Assembly: GCF_024170165.1 (NCBI RefSeq) | Contig: NZ_JALJXP010000008.1 | Location: 186,001 to 250,000, forward strand | Source of the DNA: Pseudomonas nitroreducens | GTDB lineage: Bacteria > Pseudomonadota > Gammaproteobacteria > Pseudomonadales > Pseudomonadaceae | Direction of reading: 5' to 3' | Length of the DNA: 64,000 nt | In this document: positions 37,186 to 46,876 of the stretch, in pieces | Numbering within the stretch: position 1 is the stretch's first letter | Layout: each line of letters opens with the position of its first letter | Program-made: the position numbers and the translations under genes | Notes under the pieces: model-generated | The model's input: the letters and a program-made list of their open reading frames with translations, nothing else | Told to the model about the DNA's origin: nothing | The model's database searches: none

Positions 37186-38202
37186 TCAGGCGTAGCCGCT
37201 GGGATTCTGGCTCTGCCAGTTCCAGGCGTCGCGGCACATGTCTTCGATGTCGCGGGCGGCGCTCCAGCGCAGTTCTGCGCCGGCCAGGGACGGGTCGGCG
37301 TGGTAGCTGGCGATGTCGCCATCGCGGCGGGGCAGGAACTGGAAGGGCAGTTCGCGGCCGCAGGCCTTTTCGTAGGCGTGGATGATTTCCAGCACGCTGT
37401 AGCCACGGCCGGTGCCGATGTTGAAGGCCTTCGCGCCGCTGGCGCCGTCCAGCCAGCGCAGGGCGCTGAGGTGGGCGTTGGCCAGGTCGACGACGTGCAG
37501 GTAGTCGCGCACCCCGGTGCCGTCCGGGGTGGGGTAGTCGTTGCCGAACACGCGAATGAACGGCTGCTTGCCGGTGGCGACCTGGGACACGTAAGGCATC
37601 AGGTTGTTGGGGATGCCGTTGGGGTCTTCGCCGATGCGTCCGCTGGCGTGGGCGCCCACCGGGTTGAAGTAGCGCAGGATGGCCATGGTCCACTGCGGAT
37701 CGGCGTGGGCGATGTCGCGCAGGGCGATTTCCGCCATCAGCTTGGACTGGCCGTAGGGGCTGGCCGGGCCGGTGGGGGCGTCCTCGCGGATTGGGCTTTC
37801 GGCGGCCAGGCCGTAGACCGTGGCAGAGGAACTATAGATGAAGCGCTTCACGCCATGGCGCTGCATGACCTGGCAAAGCGTGACGGTGCCGGTGAAATTG
37901 ATCTGGTAGTAGGCGATCGGGTCGGTCACCGACTCGGCGACGGACTTGACGCCGGCAAGGTGGATCGCCGCGTCGATGCTGTACTCGCTGAATAACCGGT
38001 CGAGGATGGCTTCGTCGCGGATATCGCCCTTGACGAAGGGAATGCCCTGGCCGGTGAGCTGCTCGATGCGCTGCAGCGGGGTGGGCGAGCTGTTGCTCAG
38101 GTTGTCGAGCACGACGGGCTGATACCCCTGCTCGATCAGTTCCAGACAGATGTGGGAGCCGATATAGCCGCAGCCCCCGGTCAGCAGAATCTTGCCCGCC
38201 AT
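37186..38202 (-). CDS. galE: GalE, UDP-glucose 4-epimerase
   Basis: 338 aa. Interconverts UDP-glucose and UDP-galactose (or the N-acetyl forms) for cell-surface sugars. NAD-binding LLTGGCGYIGSHI at residues 6-18, VKGDIRD, the catalytic SSATVYG and YGQSK (Ser-Tyr-Lys triad), RYFNPVGAHASG and the family tail FNIGTGRGYSVLEI. GC content is normal for the chromosome, unlike the cassette across the terminator. Monocistronic between tRNA-Thr and nadC. Confidence 0.93.
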   Translation of the reverse strand: MAGKILLTGGCGYIGSHICLELIEQGYQPVVLDNLSNSSPTPLQRIEQLTGQGIPFVKGDIRDEAILDRLFSEYSIDAAIHLAGVKSVAESVTDPIAYYQINFTGTVTLCQVMQRHGVKRFIYSSSATVYGLAAESPIREDAPTGPASPYGQSKLMAEIALRDIAHADPQWTMAILRYFNPVGAHASGRIGEDPNGIPNNLMPYVSQVATGKQPFIRVFGNDYPTPDGTGVRDYLHVVDLANAHLSALRWLDGASGAKAFNIGTGRGYSVLEIIHAYEKACGRELPFQFLPRRDGDIASYHADPSLAGAELRWSAARDIEDMCRDAWNWQSQNPSGYA

Positions 38203-38283
38203 TGCGCCAGTGCCTCCTTTCGCCAGCTGTAGGAAAGAGCCTGAGAGAATTCAGGCGCTTTGCTAGAAGCGTAGGCGAGGGAG

Positions 38284-38299
38284 GACAGGCGCGCCTGTC
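38284..38299. repeat. Perfect 16-bp palindrome after nadC
   Basis: GACAGGCG-CGCCTGTC lies 7 nt beyond the nadC stop and before galE. It has no T-tract, so it is not a standard terminator; it may be a weak hairpin or protein site. Confidence 0.4.
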
Positions 38300-38305
38300 A
38301 GGGGA

Positions 38306-39154
38306 TTACAGGCTCAGCCGCATCGACAGATCCAGCGCCTTGACGTCCTTGGTCAGGGCGCCGATGGAGATGTAGTCCACTCCGGTCTCGGCGATGGTGC
38401 GCAGGGTGCTCTCGGTGATGCCGCCCGAGGCCTCCAGTTTGGCGCGGCCAGCGGTGAGGGCGACGGCGGTGCGCATGTCTTCCAGGCTCAGCTCGTCGAG
38501 CATGACGATATCGGCGCCGGCCGCCAGCGCCTGGCGCAGCTCGTCCAGGTCTTCCACTTCGATCTCCACCGGCTTGCCGGGGGCGATCTGCTGGGCCGCT
38601 GCGATGGCCTGGGCGATCCCACCGCAGGCAGCGATGTGGTTTTCCTTGATCAGGAATGCGTCGTACAGGCCGATACGGTGGTTATGGCAGCCGCCGCAGG
38701 TGATCGCGTACTTCTGCGCCAGGCGCAGGCCGGGCAGGGTCTTGCGGGTGTCGAGCAGCTTCACGCCGGTGCCGTCCACCAGGTCGGCATAGTGGCGGGC
38801 GCGAGTGGCGGTGCCGGAGAGCAGCTGAAGGAAGTTCAGCGCACTGCGTTCGCCGGTCAGCAGGGCGCGGGCCGGGCCTTCCAGGGTGAACAGGGTCTGG
38901 TCGGCGCTGACCTGCTCGCCGTCGCGGACCTGCCATTTCACCTGCACGCGCGGGTCGACCTGGCGGAATACCTCGTCGACCCAGGCGGTGCCGGCGAGGG
39001 TGGCGTTCTCGCGGGTGATGATGCGGGCGCTGGCGTCGCGCTCGGCGGGGATCAGCTGGGCGGTGATGTCGCCGCTGCCGACGTCTTCGGCCAGGGCGGC
39101 GCGGACGTTGGCCTGGATTTCCCCGGAAAGCTCGGCGAGGGTGAGGTTCGGCAT
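38306..39154 (-). CDS. nadC: NadC, nicotinate-nucleotide pyrophosphorylase (quinolinate phosphoribosyltransferase)
   Basis: 282 aa. Converts quinolinate and PRPP to nicotinate mononucleotide in NAD synthesis. Motifs: [17 protein letters not shown] near the start, [16 protein letters not shown], the [19 protein letters not shown] block with active-site Arg and Lys, and the phosphate loop GGITE and ISIGALTKD at the C-terminus. Divergent from the second DUF1631 gene, the same layout as nadC in P. aeruginosa. Confidence 0.95.
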   Translation of the reverse strand: MPNLTLAELSGEIQANVRAALAEDVGSGDITAQLIPAERDASARIITRENATLAGTAWVDEVFRQVDPRVQVKWQVRDGEQVSADQTLFTLEGPARALLTGERSALNFLQLLSGTATRARHYADLVDGTGVKLLDTRKTLPGLRLAQKYAITCGGCHNHRIGLYDAFLIKENHIAACGGIAQAIAAAQQIAPGKPVEIEVEDLDELRQALAAGADIVMLDELSLEDMRTAVALTAGRAKLEASGGITESTLRTIAETGVDYISIGALTKDVKALDLSMRLSL

Positions 39155-39300
39155 GGAAAGCTCCTGTTCGCAGTGGCGCGATTATACGGGCGACAGCGCG
39201 CGGCGTGCAGGGCAGGGTGTTTTTTGGATCGTCGTACAATCTGTCGGACGGACGGCGGGCGCTTCAGTGTGAAATTCTTCAAGAATGCGTGAAATGTCTC

Positions 39301-39328
39301 TTGGTTGTGTAAGAAGCTTCCCTATAAT
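39301..39328 (+). promoter_or_regulatory. Candidate sigma-70 promoter of DUF1631 copy 2
   Basis: -35 TTGGTT (39301-39306), a 16-nt spacer and perfect -10 TATAAT (39323-39328), about 105 nt before the gene start. Confidence 0.65.
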
Positions 39329-39432
39329 GACGTTGAACCTTTCCGCTTTTTGACGCCACTAAATTGACGTTACGGATGACGCTTCGATGACTGTTGGTGC
39401 CGCCAGACAGATCTGACGGCAGGAGACTTGCG

Positions 39433-41724
39433 ATGCAGAACGACGCGAACGTAGTGCCGCTGAACAAGTCGGCCACGGAAACCTCGCAGACTTCGTTCGC
39501 TGGACGCGTTCCGGCGGGGCTCGTCGCTGTCCGCGACAAGGTCGCCGTCCAGTTGCGTCATGCCATGCAGGCCCTGTTCGACAACGCCGACGACACCCTG
39601 TTCGAGATGGCCGACCGCGCCGCCAATAACGCTGAACAGAGTGCCTACTTCGAAGCCATGCGCGACCTGCGCCTCAAGCGCAAGGGCATCGAGCGCGGCT
39701 TCCTGCAGAAGGTCTTCGAAAGCTTCGCCAACCTGAACCAGTACGAGATCGGCCGCGCGCCGGTGCTGGACACGGTTTCCTACGAGAATCTCACCCTGGT
39801 GCAGAACGACGAGCTGGAAGAGTCCGTCGCCCTGGACGCCATGGTCGCCAAGGTGGTGAGCCGCGACGGTGTCGCCCTCACGCACCTCACCACCCGCTTC
39901 AACACCCTGGTCAGCAAGAAGGTCGAGGACAAGACCAATCCCCTCGGTCCGCGCCAGCTCTGCGAGGCCTTCCTTGAAGCCTGCCGTGGCCTGGGCGTGG
40001 AGATCAAGGTCAAGCTGATCATCCTCAAGCTCTTCGAGAAGTACGTGCTGGCCGACGCCGAGCACCTGTATGCGGAAGCCAACCAGACGCTGATTGCCCT
40101 GGGTGTGCTGCCGGAGCTGAAGTCCGTCCCGCTGCGCCGCCCGCCGCAACGTACCGTGGCCAGCAGCCAGGGTGCCGCGCCAGCCTCTGCCGCCGCCGAA
40201 GCGGGCGAGCAGGGTGCCGGCCAGTACATGGACGCCGACAGCCAGGCCGCCTTCGCCGCCTTGCGCGATCTGCTCTCCGGAGTCCGCGGCAGTGCTGCCC
40301 CCGCACGCCCCATGCCGGCTGATGCCGTGCCGATTTCCAGTAACGATCTGATGCGCCTGCTGTCCCACCTGCAGTCGCATCTGCCGGCGCAGAGCATCGA
40401 CGAGATCGACGTGCGCCAGCACCTGGATCACCTGCTGACCCGCGTCAGCAGCAAGAGTGGCCGTTCCCGTGTGGTTGGCCAGGTGGACGAGGACGTCATC
40501 AACCTCGTCTCCATGCTCTTCGAATTCATCCTCGACGACCGCACCCTGCCGGATTCGCTCAAGGCCCTGATCGGCCGCATGCAGATCCCGATGCTCAAGG
40601 TTGCCGTCCTCGACAAGAACTTCTTCAGCCGTGGCAGCCACCCGGCGCGTCGCCTGCTCAACGAGATCGCCTCGGCCGCCCTGGGCTGGGCCGAGCAGTC
40701 CGATGGCCAGCGCGATCACCTGTACCAGAAGATCGAGCAGGTGGTGATGCGCCTGCTGAATGACTTCGTCGACGACCCGGCGATCTTCTCCGAGCTGCTC
40801 GACGAGTTCATCTCCTTCACCGGCGACGAGCGCCGTCGCAGCGACCTGCTGGAGCAACGCACCCGCGACGCCGAGGAAGGCCGCGCGCGCGCCGAGCTGG
40901 CCCGTCAGGACGTGGAAGGTGTGCTCAACGCGCGTCTGTTGGGTCGCACCCTCCCCGAAGTGGTGGTGCGCCTGCTGCAGGAGGCCTGGAGCCAGGTCCT
41001 GCTGCTCACCTGCCTGAAGCACGGCACTCACTCCAGCGAGTGGGAAGCCGCGCTGGCGACCATGGACGATCTGATCTGGAGCGTGGAGCCCCACGAAGAT
41101 CCGGATTCCCGTCTGCGCCTGCTGGAAATGGTCCCGCAGCTGCTCAAGTCGCTGCGCGAAGGCCTGGCTTCGGCCGCCTTCGATCCGTTCTCCACCGGTG
41201 AGTTCTTCAGCCGTCTGGAAGGGCTGCATGTGCAGGCCTTCCAGCGCTACAAGCAGGTCGAGGAAGCGCCGCTGCTCGATCTGGAAGACGACCTGCCGCT
41301 GCTCGACGACCCGCTGGACGCACCGGCAACCGTTGCATCTGCCCCTGCACAGGCGGCCATGGTGGCGGTGGTCGAGGAGATCGTCCTGGCCTCGCCGGAG
41401 CCGGCCCGTGCGGTCGAGCCCGAGGAGGTCTTTGCCGACGACGACGAGTCGCTGCGCAAGGTCGATGAGCTGCGTGTCGGCAGCTGGGTGGAAATCCAGG
41501 AAGACGAAGAGCACAAGCTGCGCTGCAAGCTGGCCGCGGTGATCCGCCCGAGCGGTCGCTACATTTTCGTCAACCGCACCGGCATGAAGGTGCTGGAGAA
41601 AACCCGCATGAGCCTGGCCGTCGAGTTCCGCCGCAACGCCGTGCGCCTGCTCGACGACGCGCTGCTGTTCGACCGTGCCCTGGAGTCGGTGATCGGCAAC
41701 CTGCGCCGCCTGAAGAACGCCTGA
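39433..41724 (+). CDS. DUF1631 family protein (copy 2)
   Basis: 763 aa from the ATG at 39433, with AGGAGA 6 nt upstream. A large, acidic, helical cytosolic protein with no membrane segment. It shares conserved blocks along its whole length with the protein at 17188-19488. The C-terminal part (DELRVGSWVEIQEDEEHKLR to YIFVNRTGMKV) looks like a small beta-domain, possibly PilZ-like. The equivalent P. aeruginosa gene beside nadC and ampD was once labelled thymidine phosphorylase, but no phosphorylase motif is present. Function unknown. Confidence 0.87.
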   Translation: MQNDANVVPLNKSATETSQTSFAGRVPAGLVAVRDKVAVQLRHAMQALFDNADDTLFEMADRAANNAEQSAYFEAMRDLRLKRKGIERGFLQKVFESFANLNQYEIGRAPVLDTVSYENLTLVQNDELEESVALDAMVAKVVSRDGVALTHLTTRFNTLVSKKVEDKTNPLGPRQLCEAFLEACRGLGVEIKVKLIILKLFEKYVLADAEHLYAEANQTLIALGVLPELKSVPLRRPPQRTVASSQGAAPASAAAEAGEQGAGQYMDADSQAAFAALRDLLSGVRGSAAPARPMPADAVPISSNDLMRLLSHLQSHLPAQSIDEIDVRQHLDHLLTRVSSKSGRSRVVGQVDEDVINLVSMLFEFILDDRTLPDSLKALIGRMQIPMLKVAVLDKNFFSRGSHPARRLLNEIASAALGWAEQSDGQRDHLYQKIEQVVMRLLNDFVDDPAIFSELLDEFISFTGDERRRSDLLEQRTRDAEEGRARAELARQDVEGVLNARLLGRTLPEVVVRLLQEAWSQVLLLTCLKHGTHSSEWEAALATMDDLIWSVEPHEDPDSRLRLLEMVPQLLKSLREGLASAAFDPFSTGEFFSRLEGLHVQAFQRYKQVEEAPLLDLEDDLPLLDDPLDAPATVASAPAQAAMVAVVEEIVLASPEPARAVEPEEVFADDDESLRKVDELRVGSWVEIQEDEEHKLRCKLAAVIRPSGRYIFVNRTGMKVLEKTRMSLAVEFRRNAVRLLDDALLFDRALESVIGNLRRLKNA

Positions 41725-41799
41725 GCCCGCTGGCCGCGTGCCAGCGAGTTCATTTCCCCCGTCGCCTGCTTTAGAGTGGGGCTCTGCCAAGGAGTCTCC

Positions 41800-42372
41800 A
41801 TGCAGATCGACCCCGAATCCGGCTGGTGCCTCGACGCCCAGCGCTGCCCTTCGCCGAACTTCAATGCCCGTCCCGATGGCGAGCAAGTCTCGCTGCTGGT
41901 CATCCACAACATCAGTCTGCCGCCCGGCCAGTTCGGTACCTGCAAGGTGCAGGAGTTCTTCCAGAACCGCCTGGACGCCGATGAGCACCCGTACTTCGCC
42001 AGCATCTGCAGCCTGACCGTCTCGGCGCATTTCCTCATCGAGCGCGACGGTTCGCTGTTCCAGTTCGTCTCCTGCAACGCGCGCGCCTGGCATGCCGGCG
42101 TGTCGCGCTTCGACGGCCGGGAGAACTGCAACGACTTTTCCATCGGCATCGAGCTGGAAGGCACCGATACCGAGCCCTACAGCGACCGCCAGTATGAAGT
42201 GCTGGCGCAGCTGACCCGGCAGTTGCGCAAGGTGTACCCGGCCATCAGCGCAGAGCGCATCCAGGGTCACTGCGATATAGCCCCCGAGCGCAAGACCGAC
42301 CCGGGCGAGGCGTTCGACTGGACGCGCTACTTTGCCGATATTGGCGCCGGCCTGAAGAAGGAGCCGACATGA
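41800..42372 (+). CDS. ampD: AmpD, 1,6-anhydro-N-acetylmuramyl-L-alanine amidase
   Basis: 190 aa from the ATG at 41800 with AAGGAG upstream. A cytosolic zinc amidase of peptidoglycan recycling; its loss raises AmpC beta-lactamase. Zinc ligands are the histidine in LVIHNISLPPGQ, the histidine in RAWHAGVS and the aspartate in CDIAPERKTDPG; the general base glutamate is in IGIELEGTD. The stop overlaps the ampE start by 4 nt. Confidence 0.95.
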   Translation: MQIDPESGWCLDAQRCPSPNFNARPDGEQVSLLVIHNISLPPGQFGTCKVQEFFQNRLDADEHPYFASICSLTVSAHFLIERDGSLFQFVSCNARAWHAGVSRFDGRENCNDFSIGIELEGTDTEPYSDRQYEVLAQLTRQLRKVYPAISAERIQGHCDIAPERKTDPGEAFDWTRYFADIGAGLKKEPT

Positions 42373-43211
42373 GTTTCCTGGTGCTGTTGCTGGTCCTGCT
42401 GGTCGAGAAGTTCTCCGGTTGGCGCGCCAAGGTACAGCGTGATGGCTGGTGGCTCGGCTGGCTGGATACCGTGGGCGGCGTGAAGTCGCTGGTGGCACAA
42501 CCCTGGTTCGGCCTGCTGGTGGCAATCCTGCCGCCGCTGCTGTTGCTGGCGCTGCTGCTGACCCTTCTCGAACCGGTCGCCTATGGCCTGCTGGCGCTGC
42601 CGGTGCAGTTGCTGGTGGTGGTCTGGAGCCTGGGGCGTGGTGACGTGCTGCGCGCCATCGGACCGTTCCGCGATGCCTGGCGCCGCGAGGATGCCCAGGC
42701 CGCCTACCATGTCGCCGAGCGCGACCTGGGCGTACAGGTGCAGGCCGATGGCGACGATGACCTGCTGGCGGTGGTGCAGGGCACCCTGGTGTGGGAGGCC
42801 TACCAGGCCTTCTTCGCCGTGATCTTCTGGTACGCGCTGCTTGGCCCGGTGGCCGCGCTGGCCTACCGGCTGCTCGCCATTGCCGCCGAGCAGGCGCGCC
42901 AGCCGGAACTGCGCGAACGCGCCGCGCAACTGCGACACGCCTTCGACTGGCTGCCGTCGCGTGCGCTGGTGCTGAGTTTCGCCCTGGTGGGCAACTTCGT
43001 CGCGGTAACCCGCACCCTGCTGCACGACCTGCTGGCCTGGGACGTCCCTGCCGCTCGTCTGCTGGCCCGCGCCGGTTACGTCGCCGAAGACTTCAACGAA
43101 GGCGGCCTGGGCGCCAAGGGCGTCGCCAGCCTGGATGCGCTGTGGCAGCTGCTGGTGCGCTCTGCCGTGCTCTGGTACGCCATCTTCGCGATCTGGACGC
43201 TGCTGCTCTGA
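42369..43211 (+). CDS. ampE: AmpE, inner-membrane protein of the amp cluster
   Basis: 280 aa. Membrane protein of the AmpE/CobD-like family encoded after ampD; the role is not settled, though a signalling part in beta-lactamase induction has been proposed. N-terminal hydrophobic MSFLVLLLVLLVEKFSGW, helices at about 50-85, 155-180 and the C-terminus. The 4-nt overlap with ampD shows coupling. Confidence 0.92.
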   Translation: MSFLVLLLVLLVEKFSGWRAKVQRDGWWLGWLDTVGGVKSLVAQPWFGLLVAILPPLLLLALLLTLLEPVAYGLLALPVQLLVVVWSLGRGDVLRAIGPFRDAWRREDAQAAYHVAERDLGVQVQADGDDDLLAVVQGTLVWEAYQAFFAVIFWYALLGPVAALAYRLLAIAAEQARQPELRERAAQLRHAFDWLPSRALVLSFALVGNFVAVTRTLLHDLLAWDVPAARLLARAGYVAEDFNEGGLGAKGVASLDALWQLLVRSAVLWYAIFAIWTLLL

Positions 43212-43436
43212 GCCCGCGGATCGGGCCGGCGTCCGCCGGTCCGGTGATGGCATTTTAACCTTAAGTTACAGAACTCCCCGCCGATATCAGGTACACATCG
43301 AAACCCAGGCGTGAGGTGACGGTCGCTGCATGACAGTGACCGGCCGGTGAGCGCTCGTGGCGACAGCCCGTCCAGGGGCGCGCCGTACCATCCCCGACAA
43401 GCGACATAACAATAACGGGAACAGGAGACGTCTTTC

Positions 43437-45467
43437 GTGAGGACCGTGCTCTATCCGGCCATCGCGCTGATGAACCGTCTGAGCTTCGGCATGAAGTTCA
43501 GCCTGATCAGTGTGCTGTTCTTTCTGCCGATGCTGATTACCAACTTCTATCTGGTGCGCGACTCCTACGGGCAGTTCGTCAGTACCCGCGCCGAACTGGA
43601 GAGCCTCCAGCTGATCGGCAACGGGCTGCAGGTGCGCCGCCACCTCGAGTCCTACAACGACCTGTTGCAGATCAACGGGACGCTGGGCCAATCGAGCAAG
43701 GCCGCCGGCCTCGATTCGCGCATCAGCCAGTTGCACAAGGACCTGCAGGCGCAGATCGGCGCCCTGCAACCGGTGACCCAGGATGCCGAGCAGATCACCG
43801 AGTTCAACGCCAAGCGCGACGAGCTGCTGGCCAGCCTGAAGGCCGTCGACGCCGAGGGTTCGCTGCAGAGCAAGTCGGCTATGGCCGCGCGCCTGCTCAG
43901 CGAAGTCCAGGTGTTCAACAAGCTGCTGGTGTCCCAGGCCGGCCTCAGCCAGGACGACGCCCGCGACCTGCGTCAGCTTGCCGAGCTGATTACCTCCGGC
44001 ACCCCGCAAGTGACCGAAACCCTCAGCCAGGGCCGCACCATGGGCGCTGGCGCGCTGGGGCAGGGGTTCCTCAATTCCTCCACCAGCAGCAAGCTGGACG
44101 ACCTGCTGCAGGAGCTGGAAAAGCTCCACGCCGAGTACGGCCTCAAGCTGCAGGATGCCCTGGGCGCCAGCCCGGCCGCGCAGAGCGCGTTATCTGCCGA
44201 CGCCCAGGCCAGCCGCGAAACCATCAAGAGCATGGGCAAGCTGTTCGAGGACAAGGTGGTGATGGCCGACACCCTCGACACGCCCTGGGCGGAGTTCTAC
44301 GAGCAGGTGAGCAAGGCGATGGAGCAGACCTATCGCCTGGATGACCATGTCCTGCAGTTCGTCGACGGCGCGCTGCAGGCGCGCCTGGCCAGCAAGCAGC
44401 GGCAGATGGTGCTGCTGGTCGTCGCGCTACTGGTGGTGTTCGTTTCCATCGTCTACCTCTACGGCGGCTTCTACGTCTCCACCCGCACCACGCTGAAGAG
44501 CCTGGGCAAGATGATGGAGCGGGTCGCTTCCGGCGACATGACCGTCAACTTCCAGGCCCAGAGCCGCGACGAGCTGGGTGAGCTGGGCGATGCCTTCAAC
44601 CAGACCGTGTCGAAGATCCACGATCTGATCGAACAGGTCGGCCGGACCGTCAGCGAAGTGGAGCGGCAGACCGTGCGTGTGGAGTCGGTGTCCGCCGAGA
44701 GCAACCAGGCGGTGGCCGGCCAGCGCAACCAGATCGAGCAGGTCGCCACGGCGATGAACCAGATGGCCGCGACCGCCCAGGAAGTCGCGCGCAGCGCCGC
44801 CGTGGCGGTGGGCAGCGCGCACAACGTGAACCAGGAAACCACCAGCGGCCGCGCCCTGGTGGAATCCCAGGTGGGCAGTATCCAGCGACTGGCCGGCGAG
44901 ATCGATGAATCGGTGGCGGTGATCAACCAGCTGGCCGCCGACAGCTCCTCCATCAGCCGCGTGCTGGACGTGATCAAGGGCATTGCCGAGCAGACCAACC
45001 TGCTGGCGCTCAATGCCGCCATCGAGGCCGCTCGTGCCGGTGAGCAGGGCAGGGGCTTCGCCGTGGTCGCGGACGAAGTGCGTACCCTGGCCAAGCGCAC
45101 CCAGCAGTCCACCGAAGAGATCGAGCAGATGATCGCGCGCCTGCAGAACGGCGTGGGCGCGGCGGTGAAGGCCATGGGCAGCAGCCACCAGACCGCCGAC
45201 GGCACCGTCAGCCAGTCGGCCCAGGTGCAGCAGGCGCTGGAGAACATCCTGCAGGCGGTGGGCGCCATCGTCGACCAGAACCAGCAGATCGCTGCCGCTG
45301 CCGAGCAGCAGACCGCCGTGGCCCATGATATCGACCAGAACATCGTCGAGATCAACCAGGCCGGCGAGCGTACTTCCGAAGGCGCCAGCGAGACCGAACG
45401 TGCCAGCCGTGAACTGGCTGGGCAGGTGGTGGAACTCAAGCGGCTGATCGGCGCGTTCCGCGTCTGA
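43437..45467 (+). CDS. Methyl-accepting chemotaxis protein
   Basis: 676 aa from a GTG at 43437 with AGGAGA upstream. Topology: first membrane helix at about 20-40, a long helical periplasmic sensor (about 42-320), second helix (about 322-345), HAMP domain ([20 protein letters not shown] to about 400) and a signalling domain with the hairpin tip [20 protein letters not shown] and [14 protein letters not shown]. No CheR-binding pentapeptide at the C-terminus (ends IGAFRV). The ligand is unknown. P. aeruginosa has a transducer gene at the same place after ampE. Confidence 0.92.
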   Translation: MRTVLYPAIALMNRLSFGMKFSLISVLFFLPMLITNFYLVRDSYGQFVSTRAELESLQLIGNGLQVRRHLESYNDLLQINGTLGQSSKAAGLDSRISQLHKDLQAQIGALQPVTQDAEQITEFNAKRDELLASLKAVDAEGSLQSKSAMAARLLSEVQVFNKLLVSQAGLSQDDARDLRQLAELITSGTPQVTETLSQGRTMGAGALGQGFLNSSTSSKLDDLLQELEKLHAEYGLKLQDALGASPAAQSALSADAQASRETIKSMGKLFEDKVVMADTLDTPWAEFYEQVSKAMEQTYRLDDHVLQFVDGALQARLASKQRQMVLLVVALLVVFVSIVYLYGGFYVSTRTTLKSLGKMMERVASGDMTVNFQAQSRDELGELGDAFNQTVSKIHDLIEQVGRTVSEVERQTVRVESVSAESNQAVAGQRNQIEQVATAMNQMAATAQEVARSAAVAVGSAHNVNQETTSGRALVESQVGSIQRLAGEIDESVAVINQLAADSSSISRVLDVIKGIAEQTNLLALNAAIEAARAGEQGRGFAVVADEVRTLAKRTQQSTEEIEQMIARLQNGVGAAVKAMGSSHQTADGTVSQSAQVQQALENILQAVGAIVDQNQQIAAAAEQQTAVAHDIDQNIVEINQAGERTSEGASETERASRELAGQVVELKRLIGAFRV

Positions 45468-45600
45468 TCGTCACTGACGCCGGGGCGGCTGCTGTGAGCC
45501 GCCCCGTTACCAGGTTTTCGCCAGCAGGCCGATGCCCGTGGGTCGCACGGATGCACCCCATCTCACGGGCATCGGTTTGTCGGTGAATCACCGACTTCCT

Positions 45601-45625
45601 GTAGGAGCGGGCCATGCCCGCGATC
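45601..45625. repeat. REP unit, GGGC type
   Basis: GTAGGAGCGGGCCATGCCCG followed by CGATC, a palindromic single REP. Confidence 0.7.
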
Positions 45626-45810
45626 CGTCGGCAGGGCCGGCGCCTGCTTCCGCGCCAATGTTGATCTTGAATTGCTGCGTCGACGTGGGGGTTTCTGCGC
45701 CGCTTCAGCGTGCGCGGATGACTTGGGTTTCGCCCCCTCGGGCGACCTACTTTGGAAAGACGGATGGCCGCCCCACCCAAAGTAGGCAAAGGTCTTGCCC
45801 CTCCATCCGG

Positions 45811-45830
45811 TTTTTCGCTTAGGCGAAAAA
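45811..45830. repeat. Short perfect hairpin
   Basis: TTTTTCGC-TTAG-GCGAAAAA, terminator-like in form, inside the structured intergenic region. Confidence 0.55.
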
Positions 45831-45833
45831 TTC

Positions 45834-45942
45834 CCTCGTTGAATCGAAGTTTCAGGGGCACGCCACGACGGGCCATCCCTGGCCCATCGTGGCTCTCGCG
45901 GCATCCATGCCGCTCAACCCTTGAAACTCCAATTCAACGAGG
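45834..45942. repeat. Long inverted repeat around an inner hairpin
   Basis: The arms at about 45834-45858 and 45918-45942 match as reverse complements apart from a few bases (CCTCGTTGAAT and ATTCAACGAGG at the outer ends). They enclose the 13-bp hairpin at 45863-45892. Confidence 0.6.
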
Positions 45943-46026
45943 CCTCCTGAAAGGGGCATTCCGGAGCGTGCGGATGTTTCTCTGGAAGACCTCAAAAGCG
46001 AGAGCGCGGGAGATGCACAGGTTCCT

Positions 46027-46050
46027 GTAGGAGCGGATTCATCCGCGATC
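46027..46050. repeat. REP unit, GGAT type
   Basis: GTAGGAGCGGATTCATCCGC followed by GATC, a palindromic single REP downstream of tatD. Confidence 0.65.
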
Positions 46051-46092
46051 AGGCGTAGGCCTGAGCCAATGCGGACATACGAAAAGGGAACG

Positions 46093-46872
46093 TCAGCTCC
46101 AGCCAAACAACTCCATCGCATTGCGCGTGCTGGCGCTGGCCAGTTCCTCGGGGCTGATGCCTTTCAGCTCGGCCAGTGCCACGCAGATGTCCGGCAGGTG
46201 CTCCGGGCTGTTGCGCACGCCGGGGTACATCGACGGCGCCATGTCCGGTGAGTCGGTCTCCAGCACGATGGACTCCAGCGGAATCTCCGGCACCACCTTG
46301 CGCAGGCGATTGGCCTGCGGCCAGGTCGGCGCGCCGCCCAGGCCCAGGCGGAAGCCCAGCTTGAGGTATTCGCGGGCCTCCTCGCGGCTGCCGGCGAAGG
46401 CGTGGATGATGCCCTGGCGTTTGGGCTTGTAACGCTTGAGCGTGGCGATCATCGCCGCATGGGCGCGGCGTACGTGCAGCAGCACCGGCAGCTCGAAATC
46501 GATGGCGATGCGCAGCTGCTCCTCGAAGATCGCCTGCTGGCCATCGCGGTCGAGGTCTTCCAGGTAATAGTCCAGGCCGATTTCGCCCACCGCGCAGAGC
46601 TTCGGGTGTCCGGCGAGGCGTTGCAGCCACTCGCGCAGCGCCGTCAGGTGTTCCGGCCGGTGCCGCGCCAGGTAGATCGGGTGCAGGCCGAGGGCGGCAT
46701 ACAGGTCCGGCTCGCTTTCCGCCAGCGCCCAGACGTCCTCCCAGTTCTCGCGGAATACTCCCAGCAGCACCTGTCGCTCCACGCCCAACTCGCGGCTGCG
46801 CTGCAGCACGGCCGCGCGGTCTTCGGCGAAGTCCGGGCAGTCGAGGTGGTTGTGGGTGTCGATCAGGCGCAT
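46093..46872 (-). CDS. TatD-family metal-dependent hydrolase
   Basis: 259 aa from the ATG at 46872, where the family start MRLIDTHNHLD begins. TIM-barrel metallohydrolase of the TatD DNase group. Metal ligands: THNHLD, the glutamate in VGEIGLDYY, histidines in LLHVRRAH and IIHAFAGS, and the aspartate in LETDSPDMAPS. It starts 4 nt after the cra stop, so the two genes are co-transcribed. The exact substrate is not set by the sequence. Confidence 0.88.
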   Translation of the reverse strand: MRLIDTHNHLDCPDFAEDRAAVLQRSRELGVERQVLLGVFRENWEDVWALAESEPDLYAALGLHPIYLARHRPEHLTALREWLQRLAGHPKLCAVGEIGLDYYLEDLDRDGQQAIFEEQLRIAIDFELPVLLHVRRAHAAMIATLKRYKPKRQGIIHAFAGSREEAREYLKLGFRLGLGGAPTWPQANRLRKVVPEIPLESIVLETDSPDMAPSMYPGVRNSPEHLPDICVALAELKGISPEELASASTRNAMELFGWS

Positions 46873-46876
46873 CGGT

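Larger units (their letters stand above)
45468..46092. other. Structured intergenic region, possible dispersed repeat
   Basis: About 625 nt without a supported gene. It carries REP units at both ends (45601, 46027) and four nested hairpins between: 45746-45786 (CCTACTTTGG / CCAAAGTAGG), 45811-45830 (TTTTTCGC / GCGAAAAA), 45834-45942 (about 25-nt arms starting CCTCGTTGAAT) and 45863-45892 (CCACGACGGGCCA / TGGCCCATCGTGG). The short open frames through it look like by-products of the repeats. Confidence 0.6.

Noticed and set aside
39370..42525. 1051-codon minus-strand frame
   Set aside because: Antisense of DUF1631 copy 2 and ampD; no ribosome site or domain.
45436..46121. Several 90-146 codon frames on both strands in the repeat-rich gap
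   Set aside because: They follow the inverted repeats, lack ribosome sites and show no protein family features; similar translated repeats are often over-annotated in Pseudomonas.
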